Positions 34,822 through 45,346 of a stretch of DNA of 64,000 bases are shown here, in pieces. Source of the stretch: CAVZVW01 sp963778845 (lineage in GTDB: Bacteria > Actinomycetota > Actinomycetes > Actinomycetales > Kineosporiaceae); contig CAVZVW010000005.1 in the NCBI GenBank assembly GCA_963778845.1, positions 310,001-374,000 on the forward strand, given 5' to 3'. Numbering within the stretch: the first letter of the stretch is position 1; every line of letters begins with the position of its first letter. The translations under genes were made by a program, and so were the position numbers. The notes under the pieces were generated by a model that was given only the letters and a program-made list of their open reading frames with translations, ran no database searches and was not told the DNA's origin.

Positions 34822-37065
34822 ATGAGCCAGTCCCGCAAGCCTCGCACACGCGCCTCCGAGGCGAGTGCCGCCGGCTCCCCACGCGTCGTCGCGGCCGTCA
34901 CCGAGGCGGCGGCGTCCCCCGCCCTGGAGCAGCCCCGCGAACGGCACGACACCGCAGCGGCCGACGCAGCCACAACGACGGACCCAGCCGCGAAGGCCAC
35001 CGCCGCCGAGGACGGCGGCAGCGAGCAGAGCCGCGCGGGCGTGACGCGACCTCAGTGGGGTGGCATCGACCGGATCCCGGTGCTCGCCGTCGGGCCGGTC
35101 GTCGACGGCGGACGCTGGGCGGCCAAGGCGGTCGTGGGTGAGCAGGTTCCAGTCACGGCCACGGTGTTCCGCGAGGGCCACGACGCGGTCGCCGCGACAG
35201 CCGTGCTCGTCGACCCGGACGGCAGCGTGCACACCCGCGCACCCATGGTGTCCCTCGGGCCGGGCCTGGACCGCTACGGGGCCACGGTGATCCCCGACCG
35301 CACCGGAACCTGGACCTTTCGCGTCGAAGGGTGGTCGGACCCCTACGCCACGTGGGAGCACGACGCGACGATCAAGGTCGCCGCGGGCGTGGACACGCTG
35401 CTGATGCTCGAGGAGGGCGCACTCCTGCTGGAGCGTGCGCTGGCGACCGGGTCGTACTCCGGGGGCGACGCAACGGCCCTTGCCGACGCTGTCGCCGGGT
35501 TGCGTGACGGCTCGCGCCCGCCGCAGGCCCGGTTGGCCGCAGGGACGTCGCGGCCGGTGCACCTCGCGCTGGCGCGCTCACCCTTGCGCGACCACGTCAG
35601 CGCCTCCCCCGACCTCCCGCTGCGGGTGGAGCGGCCGCTCGCGCTGTTCAGCGCCTGGTACGAGATGTTCCCGCGCTCGGAGGGCGCCCACCTCGACCCG
35701 CGGACCGGTCACTGGGTGTCGGGCACGTTCCACGCGGCCGAGCAGCGACTTCCCGCGATCGCCGACATGGGCTTCGACATCGTCTACCTGCCGCCCATCC
35801 ATCCTGTGGGTCGGGTCAACCGTAAAGGACCCAACAACACTCTCGACCCCGCACCCGGCGACCCGGGCGTGCCGTGGGCGATCGGGTCCGAGGAGGGTGG
35901 GCACGACGCCGTCCATCCCGACCTGGGCACGATCGAGGACTTCGACCACTTCGTCGCGACCGCACGCGAGAACGGCCTGGAGGTGGCGCTGGACCTGGCG
36001 TTGCAGTGCGCCCCGGATCATCCCTGGGCGCGCGAGCACCCCGAGTGGTTCACCCACCGGGCCGACGGCACCATCGCCTACGCGGAGAACCCGCCCAAGA
36101 AGTACCAGGACATCTACCCGCTGAACTTCGACAACGACCCCGAGGGCCTTTACGCGGAGGTCCTGCGCATCGTCGAGCACTGGATCTCCCACGGCGTCAC
36201 GGTCTTCCGCGTGGACAACCCGCACACCAAGCCCGTGCAGTTCTGGGAGTGGCTGATCGGCACGGTGAACGCGTCGCACCCCGAGATCATCTTCCTGGCG
36301 GAGGCCTTCACGAGGCCGGCCATGATGCACACGCTCGGCAAGATCGGGTTCCAGCAGTCCTACACGTACTTCACCTGGCGCACGACGTCGTCGCAGCTTC
36401 GCGAGTACCTCACCGAGCTGTCCGGGGACCCCGCGGGGTACATGCGGCCCAGCTTCTGGCCCAACACACCCGACATCCTGCACGAGTTCCTCCAGTACGG
36501 CGGCCCCGCGGCATTCCGGCTGCGCGCCGTCCTCGCCTCGACCATGTCCCCCTCATGGGGCATGTACTCCGGCTACGAGCTGTGCGAGCACGTCGCTGTC
36601 CGGCACGGCAGCGAGGAGTACCTGGACAGCGAGAAGTACCAGCTGCGGCCGCGGGACTGGGCCGGCTACGCCCCCGGCGGGCCGAACGAGTCCCGGTCGA
36701 TCGCCGGCTACATCCGCCGGCTCAACGAGGTGCGCCGGGCCCACCCGGCGCTGCAGCGGCTGCGCAACATCGCCTTCCACCGCAGCGAGGACGAGATGCT
36801 CCTGTGCTACTCGCGGCGTCTTCCGGGATCGGTCACCACCGACGGGCGGGAGGACTGCGTGCTCGCGGTGGTGAACCTGGACCCGCACGGCACGCGAACC
36901 ACCTGGGTGCACCTCGACATGCCCGCGTTGGGCCTGGACTGGCAGGACACGTTCACGGTGCACGACCTGCTCAGTGGGGAGACCTACCGGTGGGGCGAGC
37001 ACAACTACGTCCGGCTCGACCCTCACGTGCAGCCGGCGCACCTGCTCCACGTGAGGAGGCTGTAG
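34822..37065 (+). CDS. glgE: Alpha-1,4-glucan:maltose-1-phosphate maltosyltransferase
   Basis: Extends alpha-1,4-glucan with maltosyl units from maltose 1-phosphate. GH13 subfamily 3 protein, 747 residues, with nucleophile Asp465 (FRVDNPHTKPVQFWEW) and acid/base Glu494 (FLAEAFTRP). The first ~75 residues are an Ala/Thr/Glu-rich extension not present in the ~670-residue enzymes, so the true start could be later; ATG 34822 has GAGG 9 nt upstream. First of glgE-treS-pep2, with 2 nt between its stop and the treS GTG. Confidence 0.95.
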   Translation: MSQSRKPRTRASEASAAGSPRVVAAVTEAAASPALEQPRERHDTAAADAATTTDPAAKATAAEDGGSEQSRAGVTRPQWGGIDRIPVLAVGPVVDGGRWAAKAVVGEQVPVTATVFREGHDAVAATAVLVDPDGSVHTRAPMVSLGPGLDRYGATVIPDRTGTWTFRVEGWSDPYATWEHDATIKVAAGVDTLLMLEEGALLLERALATGSYSGGDATALADAVAGLRDGSRPPQARLAAGTSRPVHLALARSPLRDHVSASPDLPLRVERPLALFSAWYEMFPRSEGAHLDPRTGHWVSGTFHAAEQRLPAIADMGFDIVYLPPIHPVGRVNRKGPNNTLDPAPGDPGVPWAIGSEEGGHDAVHPDLGTIEDFDHFVATARENGLEVALDLALQCAPDHPWAREHPEWFTHRADGTIAYAENPPKKYQDIYPLNFDNDPEGLYAEVLRIVEHWISHGVTVFRVDNPHTKPVQFWEWLIGTVNASHPEIIFLAEAFTRPAMMHTLGKIGFQQSYTYFTWRTTSSQLREYLTELSGDPAGYMRPSFWPNTPDILHEFLQYGGPAAFRLRAVLASTMSPSWGMYSGYELCEHVAVRHGSEEYLDSEKYQLRPRDWAGYAPGGPNESRSIAGYIRRLNEVRRAHPALQRLRNIAFHRSEDEMLLCYSRRLPGSVTTDGREDCVLAVVNLDPHGTRTTWVHLDMPALGLDWQDTFTVHDLLSGETYRWGEHNYVRLDPHVQPAHLLHVRRL

Positions 37066-37067
37066 CC

Positions 37068-38762
37068 GTGCCAGGACTCGAGCTGAGCAACCCCGGCCTG
37101 CGCAACGACCCGCTCTGGTACCGCAAGGCGGTCTTCTACGAGGTCTTGGTCCGGGCGTTCGCCGACTCCAAGGGGTCGGGGTCGGGCGACTTCACGGGTC
37201 TGATCTCGAGGCTGGACTACCTGCAATGGCTGGGCGTGGACTGCTTGTGGGTGCCGCCCTTCTACGCCTCCCCACTGCGCGACGGCGGCTACGACATCAG
37301 CGACTACTGCGCGGTCCTGCCCGAGTTCGGCACCTTGCGCGACTTCACCGAGCTGATCGGGCAGGCGCACGCGCGGGGTCTGCGCGTGATCACCGACCTG
37401 GCCGTCAACCACACCAGTGAGGCCCACCCGTGGTTCCAGGCGAGCCGGTCCGACCCCTCCGGCCCGTACGGCGACTTCTACGTGTGGAGCGACACGGACA
37501 CCGGCTACGCCGACGCGCGGATCATCTTCGTCGACTCCGAGACGAGCAACTGGACCTTCGACCCCGTACGGCGGCAGTTCTACTGGCACCGCTTCTTCGG
37601 CCACCAGCCCGACCTCAACTTCGACAACCCGGCCGTGCAGGAGGCGATCCTCGACGTCATCCGCTTCTGGATGGATCTCGGGATCGACGGCGTGCGACTT
37701 GACGCCATCCCGTACCTGTTCGAGCGGGAGGGCACGAACTGCGAGAACCTGTCGGAGACCCACGCGTTCGTCCGGCGCGTCAGGCGCATGGTCGACGAGA
37801 GCTACCCGGGGCGCATCCTCATCGCCGAGGCCAACCAGTGGCCCAAGGACGTTGTCGCCTACTTCGGCACCCCGGAGGAGCCGGAGTGCCACATGGCCTT
37901 CCACTTCCCGGTGATGCCCCGCATCTACTACGCGATGCGCGAGGAACGCGCCGCGCCGGTCGTCGACGTGCTCCACGACACCCCTGACATCCCGGTCGGG
38001 GCGCAGTGGGGGACGTTCCTGCGCAACCACGACGAGCTCACGCTGGAGATGGTCACGGTCGAGGAGCGCGCGGCGATGTACGGCTGGTACGCGCCGGACT
38101 CGCGCATGCGTGCCAACGTGGGCATCCGCCGCCGGCTGGCCCCGCTGCTCGACAACAACCGCGCCGAGGTGGAGCTCATCAACGCCCTCCTGCTGTCGAT
38201 GCCGGGGTCGCCCTACCTGTACTACGGCGACGAGATCGGTATGGGGGACAACATCTGGCTGGCCGACCGAGACGCCGTGCGCACGCCGATGCAGTGGACG
38301 CCGGACCGCAACGCGGGCTTCTCGACGGCGGACCCCGGCAAGCTCTACCTGCCGGTCATCCAGTCGCTGGTGTACCACCACGCGGGCGTCAACGTGGAGG
38401 CGCAGCGGGCCAGCCGGTCCTCGCTGCTGCACTGGATGCGCGCGATGCTCGACGTCCGGCGCAGGCACCCCGTCTTCGGCCTCGGCACCTACGTCCATGT
38501 CGAGGCGGAGAACCCGTCCGTGCTCGCCTTCCTCCGTGTGCTGGCCGACGGGGACACACCGGGTGAGCCGGCCGAGACCGTCCTGTGCGTCAACAACCTC
38601 TCGTCCACACCGCAGGCGACCCGGCTGCACCTGCCCGGGCTGGGCGACGCCACGCTCGTGGACGTCTTCGGGGGGTCCGGCTTCGAGGCGGTTCCCCCGG
38701 ACGAGCATCTCGGGCTGACCATGGGTTCGCGCGACTTCTTCTGGCTGCGGGTCGACGTATGA
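37068..38762 (+). CDS. treS: Trehalose synthase (maltose alpha-D-glucosyltransferase)
   Basis: GH13 enzyme interconverting trehalose and maltose; it feeds maltose to Pep2. 564 residues with Asp212 (GVRLDAIPYLFEREGTNCENL), Glu254 (LIAEANQWPKD) and Asp322 (FLRNHDELTLEM). The YLFEREGT-NCENLPE-like segment distinguishes TreS from oligo-1,6-glucosidases. GTG start with GTGAGGAGG upstream inside the end of glgE. Not fused to maltokinase, unlike some bacterial TreS, but overlapping it as ATGA, which may support a TreS-Pep2 complex as known in mycobacteria. Confidence 0.95.
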   Translation: MPGLELSNPGLRNDPLWYRKAVFYEVLVRAFADSKGSGSGDFTGLISRLDYLQWLGVDCLWVPPFYASPLRDGGYDISDYCAVLPEFGTLRDFTELIGQAHARGLRVITDLAVNHTSEAHPWFQASRSDPSGPYGDFYVWSDTDTGYADARIIFVDSETSNWTFDPVRRQFYWHRFFGHQPDLNFDNPAVQEAILDVIRFWMDLGIDGVRLDAIPYLFEREGTNCENLSETHAFVRRVRRMVDESYPGRILIAEANQWPKDVVAYFGTPEEPECHMAFHFPVMPRIYYAMREERAAPVVDVLHDTPDIPVGAQWGTFLRNHDELTLEMVTVEERAAMYGWYAPDSRMRANVGIRRRLAPLLDNNRAEVELINALLLSMPGSPYLYYGDEIGMGDNIWLADRDAVRTPMQWTPDRNAGFSTADPGKLYLPVIQSLVYHHAGVNVEAQRASRSSLLHWMRAMLDVRRRHPVFGLGTYVHVEAENPSVLAFLRVLADGDTPGEPAETVLCVNNLSSTPQATRLHLPGLGDATLVDVFGGSGFEAVPPDEHLGLTMGSRDFFWLRVDV

Positions 38763-40270
38763 CCCACCGCACCGCGGGTGCAGTGGGTCTGGAGCATCTG
38801 CTCGCGGCCTGGCTGCCGCGGCAGAGGTGGTTCGCGCAGAAGGGCTCCGCCGCACAGGCCGGCGTCGGCGTGCGCCTGCTCGGCGTGCTTCACCTGCCGT
38901 CGCCGCGGGCTCGGGGTCCGGCTGCGGGCGCTGCGGACGTCGCGGTGCACGTCGTCGCCGCGAGGGTCGCCGAGCGCGAGGTCGTGTACCAGGTGCCCCT
39001 GGTCTACCGCGCGGTCGCAGCCGAGGTCGACCACGTGCCATCGCAGGGCCACGTCGGCCTGCTGGCCGACGCCGAGCGCGGCACCGTGCACGTCTATGAC
39101 GGGCCTCACGACCCCGCCTACGTCGCGGCGTGGTTCGCGCTGACGAGCGCAACGACGGCGGCCGGCCCGTCGACCCACGATGCGGACGGACACGGCCGCG
39201 ACGGCGACAGCCCACCCGCTGCGCATGGCGTGCTGCTCGCGGAGCGGCCCGTGCACCCTCGAAGCTCCCGGGTGCTCGGCGGGGAGCAGTCCAACACCTC
39301 CGTGGTCGTGGAGCCGGCCGGGCCGGGCGGGCCGTTGGTCCTCAAGGTGTTCCGGGTGCTCCACGACGGGCCGAACCCCGACGTCGTCGTCCAGGTCGCC
39401 CTGGCCCGGGCAGGCTGCGACCGCGTTCCCGGGCCGTACGGCGCCGTGCAGGGATCCTGGACAGGGGCCGACGGTCGTGCCTGCGAGGGCCACCTGTCGT
39501 ACACGTGCGAGTTCCTGGCGGGCAGCGAGGACGCCTGGCGGGTGGCCGGGCGGGCCGTCGACACGGGCGAGCCGTTCGCGGACCAGGCGCGGGCCCTCGG
39601 CGAGGCGACTGCGCAGGTGCACGCGGCGCTGGCCGCCGCGCTGCCCACCCGCCAGCTCACGAGTGACTCCCTCGCCCTGCTTGCGGACGGCCTTCTGGCT
39701 CGCGTGGAGTGGGCACAACGGTCCGTTCCGGCCCTGGCGGAGCACGCGTCGGGGGCGCGCGCGGTCGTGGACGGCGTGCGGTCGGCGGACCGGGCAGCCG
39801 TGCTGCAGCAGGTGCACGGCGACTACCACCTCGGCCAGGTGCTGCACTCCCCCCAGCGAGGGTGGGTGCTGCTCGACTTCGAGGGCGAGCCGCTGCGCCC
39901 GCTCGCCGAGCGCGGGACTCTCGACCTGGCCCTGCGCGACGTCGCAGGGATGCTCCGCTCGTTCGACTACGTCGCCGCCAGGCGTACCCAGGGCCTGGCG
40001 GCGGGCGACCCACGGACCGCCTCGGCCTTGGCGTGGGCGACCGACGTGCGCACATCCTTCCTCGAAGGCTATGCAGCCGCGGCCGGCCGCGACCCACGTG
40101 CCGACGCCGTGCTCCTGCGTGCGCTGGAGCTCGACAAGGCGCTCTACGAGGCGGTGTACGAGGCGCACAACCGCCCCGACTGGCTCGAGGTGCCCCTCGC
40201 CGCCGTGCGACGGCTTCTGGCGCCGGCCCCCGACGCGGGCGCGGAGAGTCCGAACACTGCCCGAACATGA
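38759..40270 (+). CDS. pep2: Maltokinase
   Basis: ATP-dependent phosphorylation of maltose to maltose 1-phosphate, the GlgE donor. 503 residues with an N-terminal cap (LEHLLAAWLPRQRWFAQKG) and an aminoglycoside-phosphotransferase-like kinase lobe containing QQVHGDYHLGQVL (catalytic loop) and WVLLDFEGEP (metal-binding). Start ATG overlaps the treS stop. Also named mak. Confidence 0.94.
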   Translation: MTHRTAGAVGLEHLLAAWLPRQRWFAQKGSAAQAGVGVRLLGVLHLPSPRARGPAAGAADVAVHVVAARVAEREVVYQVPLVYRAVAAEVDHVPSQGHVGLLADAERGTVHVYDGPHDPAYVAAWFALTSATTAAGPSTHDADGHGRDGDSPPAAHGVLLAERPVHPRSSRVLGGEQSNTSVVVEPAGPGGPLVLKVFRVLHDGPNPDVVVQVALARAGCDRVPGPYGAVQGSWTGADGRACEGHLSYTCEFLAGSEDAWRVAGRAVDTGEPFADQARALGEATAQVHAALAAALPTRQLTSDSLALLADGLLARVEWAQRSVPALAEHASGARAVVDGVRSADRAAVLQQVHGDYHLGQVLHSPQRGWVLLDFEGEPLRPLAERGTLDLALRDVAGMLRSFDYVAARRTQGLAAGDPRTASALAWATDVRTSFLEGYAAAAGRDPRADAVLLRALELDKALYEAVYEAHNRPDWLEVPLAAVRRLLAPAPDAGAESPNTART

Positions 40271-40350
40271 CCTTGACCCTGCTGCAACGCCCGTGCGCGA
40301 CCGTGGTCTGCAAGGACGATCCCGACCACGGATCCCCATGGAGGCAGCAG

Positions 40351-40854
40351 ATGAGCATCAGCACAGCGGCAACCAGGCTCAAGGCCGTGACGACCGGGCT
40401 GGCGGTCACCGGGCTGGCGGTCACCGGTCTGGCTGCGGCGCTGGCCGTGGGGGTCCTCGGTCAGGTCGGCCCCTCAAGCGCGGCGACACTAGCCTCGACG
40501 TCGCCCACGTCGGCGCCGAGCGCGGCGCCTGGCGCGGCCGCGGGCTCCGGTCGGCAGGGTCAGGGCGGGGCCGGGGCCGCGCGTGTTCAGCGGCTCTGCC
40601 AGCACCTGCCCGACGCCGTGCAGCGCACCCAACGCCGGCAGCGGCTGCTCGCGGCCGGTGCGGATACCCGCGGCTCGCTCGCGTGGCTGCGCGACCAGGC
40701 CGACCAGGCCGAAAGGGCGGGCCACCCCGAGATCGCCCGGCTGCTGCGCGACCGGCTGCGCGTGCGCCAGGACCTCGGCACCCTGCTGGGCGACCGGATG
40801 ACCGCGCTGAACGATGCTCAGCAGGTCTGTGCCACGACCGCGACCACCGGCTGA
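40351..40854 (+). CDS. Small secreted protein of unknown function
   Basis: 167 residues. An N-terminal signal sequence (about 8-45; AVTGLAVTGLAAALAVGVLG then PSSAA) contains a short duplication of GLAVT. The mature part has an Ala/Ser/Gly/Pro linker and then a helical, Arg/Leu/Gln-rich region with two cysteines (about 83 and 160). GGAGGCAGCAG precedes the ATG at 40351. It lies 80 nt after pep2 and converges with the histidine kinase gene. I recognise no family; a sensory or envelope role next to the two-component system is only a guess. Confidence 0.7.
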   Translation: MSISTAATRLKAVTTGLAVTGLAVTGLAAALAVGVLGQVGPSSAATLASTSPTSAPSAAPGAAAGSGRQGQGGAGAARVQRLCQHLPDAVQRTQRRQRLLAAGADTRGSLAWLRDQADQAERAGHPEIARLLRDRLRVRQDLGTLLGDRMTALNDAQQVCATTATTG

Positions 40855-40876
40855 CCGAGCCTGCCTGCCGGCCCGG

Positions 40877-40912
40877 CGCCTACCCGGCCGGCCCCGACGC
40901 CTACCCGGCCGG
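40877..40912. repeat. 21-bp spaced direct repeat across the kinase stop codon
   Basis: cgcctacccggccgg occurs at 40877-40891 and 40898-40912. On the minus strand both copies encode PAG-stop in the same frame, so the kinase's end was duplicated and the second copy lies beyond the working stop. Confidence 0.7.
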
Positions 40913-42277
40913 GGTCGGTGGCGGCGGGGCCGCGGGGAGCAGCAGGACGAAGCACGCACCGCCCTCCGGGGCGTGCTCCGCGACCGCACGCCCCCCCAGT
41001 CGGCGCGCCAGCTCACCCACCATGGCCAGCCCCAGGCCGGACCCGACCGGGCGGGCCCCCTCGTAGCGATGGGCCAGCACGCCCCGCTCGAACGCCACAG
41101 CCAGGTCCTCGGGCGCCAGCCCCGGTCCGCCGTCGCGCACCTCCACGCGTGCGCCACCGGAGGTGCCCGCCGCGGCGGCGAGCACCAGCGGGCACCCTGG
41201 CGGGAGCACGCGCAGCGCGTTGTCCGCCAGCGCGTCGACCGCCTGCCGCACGCGCTCACCGTCGGTGACGATGACGGGGCCGGCCGCCGGGATCTCGACC
41301 TCCAGCGCGACGCCGGCCGCCCGCGCGCGCGGGGCCCACGCGGCCGCGGCCTCGCGCAGCACAGCACCGAGGTCGACCGGTGCCACCACCAGGCGGAAGT
41401 CCACCGCCTCCAGCCGTGCCAGCGCCAGCAGGTCCTCGATGCGGCTCTGCAGCCGTAGCGCCTCCTGCCGCAGCACCCGTGCGGCCTCGGGCACCTCCTC
41501 GAGGGGCACGACGCCGTCGACGAGCGCCTCCGCATAGCCGGTGACCACCGTCAGCGGGGTCCTCAGCTCGTGGGACACCGCGAGCAGGAACTGCCGCTGC
41601 CGCTCCTCGCTCGTCGCCAGGGCGTCGGCCAGCCCGTCGAGCGCCAGCGAGACGTCCGCGACCTCGCGCGGGCCCTCCGCGGCCACGCGGACGCCGCGCT
41701 CCCCGGCCGAGAGGCGCCTGGCCGCCGCGGCCGCGCGGGCCAGCGGGCCGGTCACGCCGCGCGCGAGCAGGAGACCGGCGGCGAGGCCGGCGAGCACCCC
41801 GAGCACGGCGGCGAGCAGCGCGCTGCGCCGTTGCGCGGCCGACAGCCGCGTGGCGTCGGCCACCGGGGAGGCGAGCATGACCACCCGGGCGCCCTGCCCG
41901 GTCCGGCCCTCGACCGGGCGGGCCACCACGAGCCAGGTGTGGCCTCCCACCGAGCGCTGGGTGGCGGGCTGGTCGGCGACCGCGGCCAGGTCGGCCGTCG
42001 TGAAGGGCGGTCGCGGCGCACGGGTGCCGCCCACGGGAGCCAGGTCGACCACGGCGCCGGCACGAGCCAGCCGGCGGACCAGCGCGACGTCGGCGAGAGC
42101 GCGGCCGGCGGCGAGCCGCGCCGCGACCGTGTCGGCCTGGGCGCTGAGCACCGCCGCCGCCCGGTCCCGGTTGCCGGCGACGATGGTCCGGGTGAGCACC
42201 ACGTCGGTCAGCACCGAGCTCGCGAGGGCGACGAGGACCGCCAGCAGTGCCACCCGGGCGGTCAGGGTCCGCGGCAC
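40901..42277 (-). CDS. Sensor histidine kinase
   Basis: 458 residues: membrane helix (about 8-28), an extracytoplasmic domain (about 30-150), second helix (about 155-175), HAMP domain (GVTGPLARAAAAARRL), H-box AVSHELRTPLTVV, N-box DALADNALRVLPP, and ATP-lid glycines DGGPGLAPED and GSGLGLAMVG. A typical membrane HisKA-HATPase sensor. The GTG starts 3 nt after the response-regulator stop. The gene ends at TAG 40901, and a 21-bp direct duplication spans that stop. The signal sensed is unknown. Confidence 0.92.
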   Translation of the reverse strand: MPRTLTARVALLAVLVALASSVLTDVVLTRTIVAGNRDRAAAVLSAQADTVAARLAAGRALADVALVRRLARAGAVVDLAPVGGTRAPRPPFTTADLAAVADQPATQRSVGGHTWLVVARPVEGRTGQGARVVMLASPVADATRLSAAQRRSALLAAVLGVLAGLAAGLLLARGVTGPLARAAAAARRLSAGERGVRVAAEGPREVADVSLALDGLADALATSEERQRQFLLAVSHELRTPLTVVTGYAEALVDGVVPLEEVPEAARVLRQEALRLQSRIEDLLALARLEAVDFRLVVAPVDLGAVLREAAAAWAPRARAAGVALEVEIPAAGPVIVTDGERVRQAVDALADNALRVLPPGCPLVLAAAAGTSGGARVEVRDGGPGLAPEDLAVAFERGVLAHRYEGARPVGSGLGLAMVGELARRLGGRAVAEHAPEGGACFVLLLPAAPPPPTPAG

Positions 42278-42280
42278 CGC

Positions 42281-42973
<693 letters not shown>

Positions 42974-43026
42974 GGGCCAATCCTGCAGCCAGGCGCGCGG
43001 CGTTGGCGCCGGAGGCCGGATGACGC

Positions 43027-43032
43027 AAGACT
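43027..43032 (+). promoter_or_regulatory. -10-like box of the leaderless glgB
   Basis: AAGACT, 6 nt before the ATG at 43039; a weak but correctly spaced match. Confidence 0.4.
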
Positions 43033-43038
43033 GCGCGC

Positions 43039-45276
43039 ATGCCTGAGGACGTGCGCGCCGCCGACCCGATCACCGTGCGGCGGCGCTCGAAGGCCGGTGC
43101 GGCGCCCGTCGCGCAGCCGGTCGACCAGGACACGCTGGCCGCCGTCGCCGCGGGGGCGCACTTCAACCCTCACGGCGTCCTGGGCGCGCACCCGCACGCC
43201 GGGGCCGTCACCATCCGCACGCTGCGGCCGCTGGCAGCCTCGGTCAGCGTCGAGCAGGCCGACGGCACGGTGCTCGACCTGGCACACGAGTGGGACGGCA
43301 TCTGGGTCGGCGTGGCGCCCGGCCCGGTGGGCGACTACCGGGTGCGAGTGAGCTACGACGGCGTGAGCACCAGCACGGTCGACGAGCCGTACCGCTTCCT
43401 GCCGACGCTGGGGGAGATCGACCAACACCTGATCAGCGAGGGCCGTCACGAGGAGCTCTGGAACGCCCTGGGCGCGCATGTGCGCACCTACCCCGGCACG
43501 CTCGGCGACGTCACCGGCACCAGCTTCGCCGTGTGGGCCCCCAACGCCCGCGCCGTGCGGGTGATCGGCGACTTCAACCACTGGGTCGGACGTTCGCACG
43601 GCATGCGCAGCCTCGGCAGCACCGGGGTCTGGGAGCTCTTCGTACCCGGGATCGGCGCCGGCACCCGCTACAAGCTCGAGATCCTCGGCCGCGACGGTCA
43701 CTGGCGCCAGAAGGCCGACCCGATGGCGTTCGGCACCGAGGTGCCGCCGTCCACGGCGTCTGTCGTCGTCGACTCCAGCTACACGTGGGGCGACGGGGAC
43801 TGGATGGCACAGCGCGCCGCCGTGGATCCGCACAACCGCCCGATGAGCATCTACGAGGTGCATCTGGGGTCGTGGCGCCAGGGACTGAGCTACCGCGAGC
43901 TCGCCGACCAGCTCGTCGGGTACGTCAAGGACCTCGGGTTCACCCACGTCGAGTTCCTGCCTGTCGCCGAGCACCCCTTCGGCGGGTCCTGGGGGTACCA
44001 GGTCACCTCGTACTTCGCCCCGACGTCGCGCTTCGGTGACCCCGACGACTTCCGCCACCTCGTCGACAGGCTTCACCAGGCCGACATCGGCGTCATCGTC
44101 GACTGGGTCCCGGCACACTTCCCGAAGGACGAGTGGGCCTTGGCCCGCTTCGACGGCGACACGCTGTACGAGTACGCCGACCCGCGGCGCGGTGAGCACC
44201 CCGACTGGGGAACGCTGGTGTTCGACTACGGCCGCACCGAGGTGCGCAACTTCCTCGTCGCCAACGCCGTGTACTGGCTCGAGGAGTACCACGTCGACGG
44301 GCTGCGGGTGGACGCGGTGGCCTCGATGCTCTACCTGGACTACTCCCGCGAGGGTGGGGACTGGGTGCCCAACGTGCACGGCGGGCGGGAGCACCTGGAG
44401 GCCATCAGCTTCCTGCAGGAGATGAACGCCACCGCCTACAAACGGGTGCCGGGCATCATGACGATCGCCGAGGAGTCCACCGCGTGGCCCGGCGTCACGC
44501 GGCCCACGCACGTCGGCGGTCTCGGGTTCGGCCTGAAGTGGAACATGGGCTGGATGCACGACTCCCTGGAGTACGTGAGCAAGGAGCCCATCCATCGGCA
44601 GTACCACCACCACCAGCTGACGTTCTCGCTCATGTACGCGTTCAGCGAGAACTTCGTGCTGCCCATCAGCCACGACGAGGTCGTGCACGGCAAGGGGTCG
44701 CTGCTGCGCAAGATGCCCGGCGACCGCTGGCAGCAGCTGGCCACCATGCGCGCCTACCTCGCCTTCATGTGGGCACACCCGGGCAAGCAGCTCCTCTTCA
44801 TGGGCACCGAGCTCGGTCAGGAGGCCGAGTGGGCCGAGTCCCGCAGCCTCGACTGGTGGCTGGAGGAGACGCCCTGGCACGCCGGGCTGCAGCAGCTGGT
44901 GCGTGACCTCAACCGCCGCTACCGCGAGCACCCCGCCCTGTGGCGGCTCGACAGCGACGCGCGAGGCTTCGAGTGGATCGACGCCAACGACTTCATGCAC
45001 AACACGTTCTCGTTCCTGCGCTGGGACGGCGAGGGCAACCCGGTCGCCTGCGTGACCAACTTCAGCGGCGTGCCCGACGAGGGGTACCGGGTGGGGCTGC
45101 CGAGCGCGGGGACCTGGAGGGAGATCCTCAACACCGACGCCGAGCAGTACGGCGGCTCGGGTGTGGGCAACCTCGGCGCCGTGCAGGCCGAGGATGTCAC
45201 CTGGCACGGTCGCGCGACCTCGGCCGTGCTTCGCGTGCCGCCGCTCGGAGCCGTCTGGCTGACGCCGGCGCTCTGA
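43039..45276 (+). CDS. glgB: 1,4-alpha-glucan branching enzyme
   Basis: Introduces alpha-1,6 branches into the GlgE or GlgA product. 745 residues: extra N-terminal module (about 30-130), CBM48 (about 145-245), GH13 barrel with Asp425 (GLRVDAVASM), Glu478 (MTIAEESTAW) and Asp546 (ISHDEVVHGKGS), and a C-terminal beta domain. The end of the glucan-synthesis set, separated from pep2 by the secreted protein and the two-component genes. Confidence 0.96.
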   Translation: MPEDVRAADPITVRRRSKAGAAPVAQPVDQDTLAAVAAGAHFNPHGVLGAHPHAGAVTIRTLRPLAASVSVEQADGTVLDLAHEWDGIWVGVAPGPVGDYRVRVSYDGVSTSTVDEPYRFLPTLGEIDQHLISEGRHEELWNALGAHVRTYPGTLGDVTGTSFAVWAPNARAVRVIGDFNHWVGRSHGMRSLGSTGVWELFVPGIGAGTRYKLEILGRDGHWRQKADPMAFGTEVPPSTASVVVDSSYTWGDGDWMAQRAAVDPHNRPMSIYEVHLGSWRQGLSYRELADQLVGYVKDLGFTHVEFLPVAEHPFGGSWGYQVTSYFAPTSRFGDPDDFRHLVDRLHQADIGVIVDWVPAHFPKDEWALARFDGDTLYEYADPRRGEHPDWGTLVFDYGRTEVRNFLVANAVYWLEEYHVDGLRVDAVASMLYLDYSREGGDWVPNVHGGREHLEAISFLQEMNATAYKRVPGIMTIAEESTAWPGVTRPTHVGGLGFGLKWNMGWMHDSLEYVSKEPIHRQYHHHQLTFSLMYAFSENFVLPISHDEVVHGKGSLLRKMPGDRWQQLATMRAYLAFMWAHPGKQLLFMGTELGQEAEWAESRSLDWWLEETPWHAGLQQLVRDLNRRYREHPALWRLDSDARGFEWIDANDFMHNTFSFLRWDGEGNPVACVTNFSGVPDEGYRVGLPSAGTWREILNTDAEQYGGSGVGNLGAVQAEDVTWHGRATSAVLRVPPLGAVWLTPAL

Positions 45277-45346
45277 GCGTCCCTGCGTCTCCCGGACGGG
45301 CGGCGACGACTCCCCGGGCGAGGCGGCGACCCGCGGCGGGCGGCAC

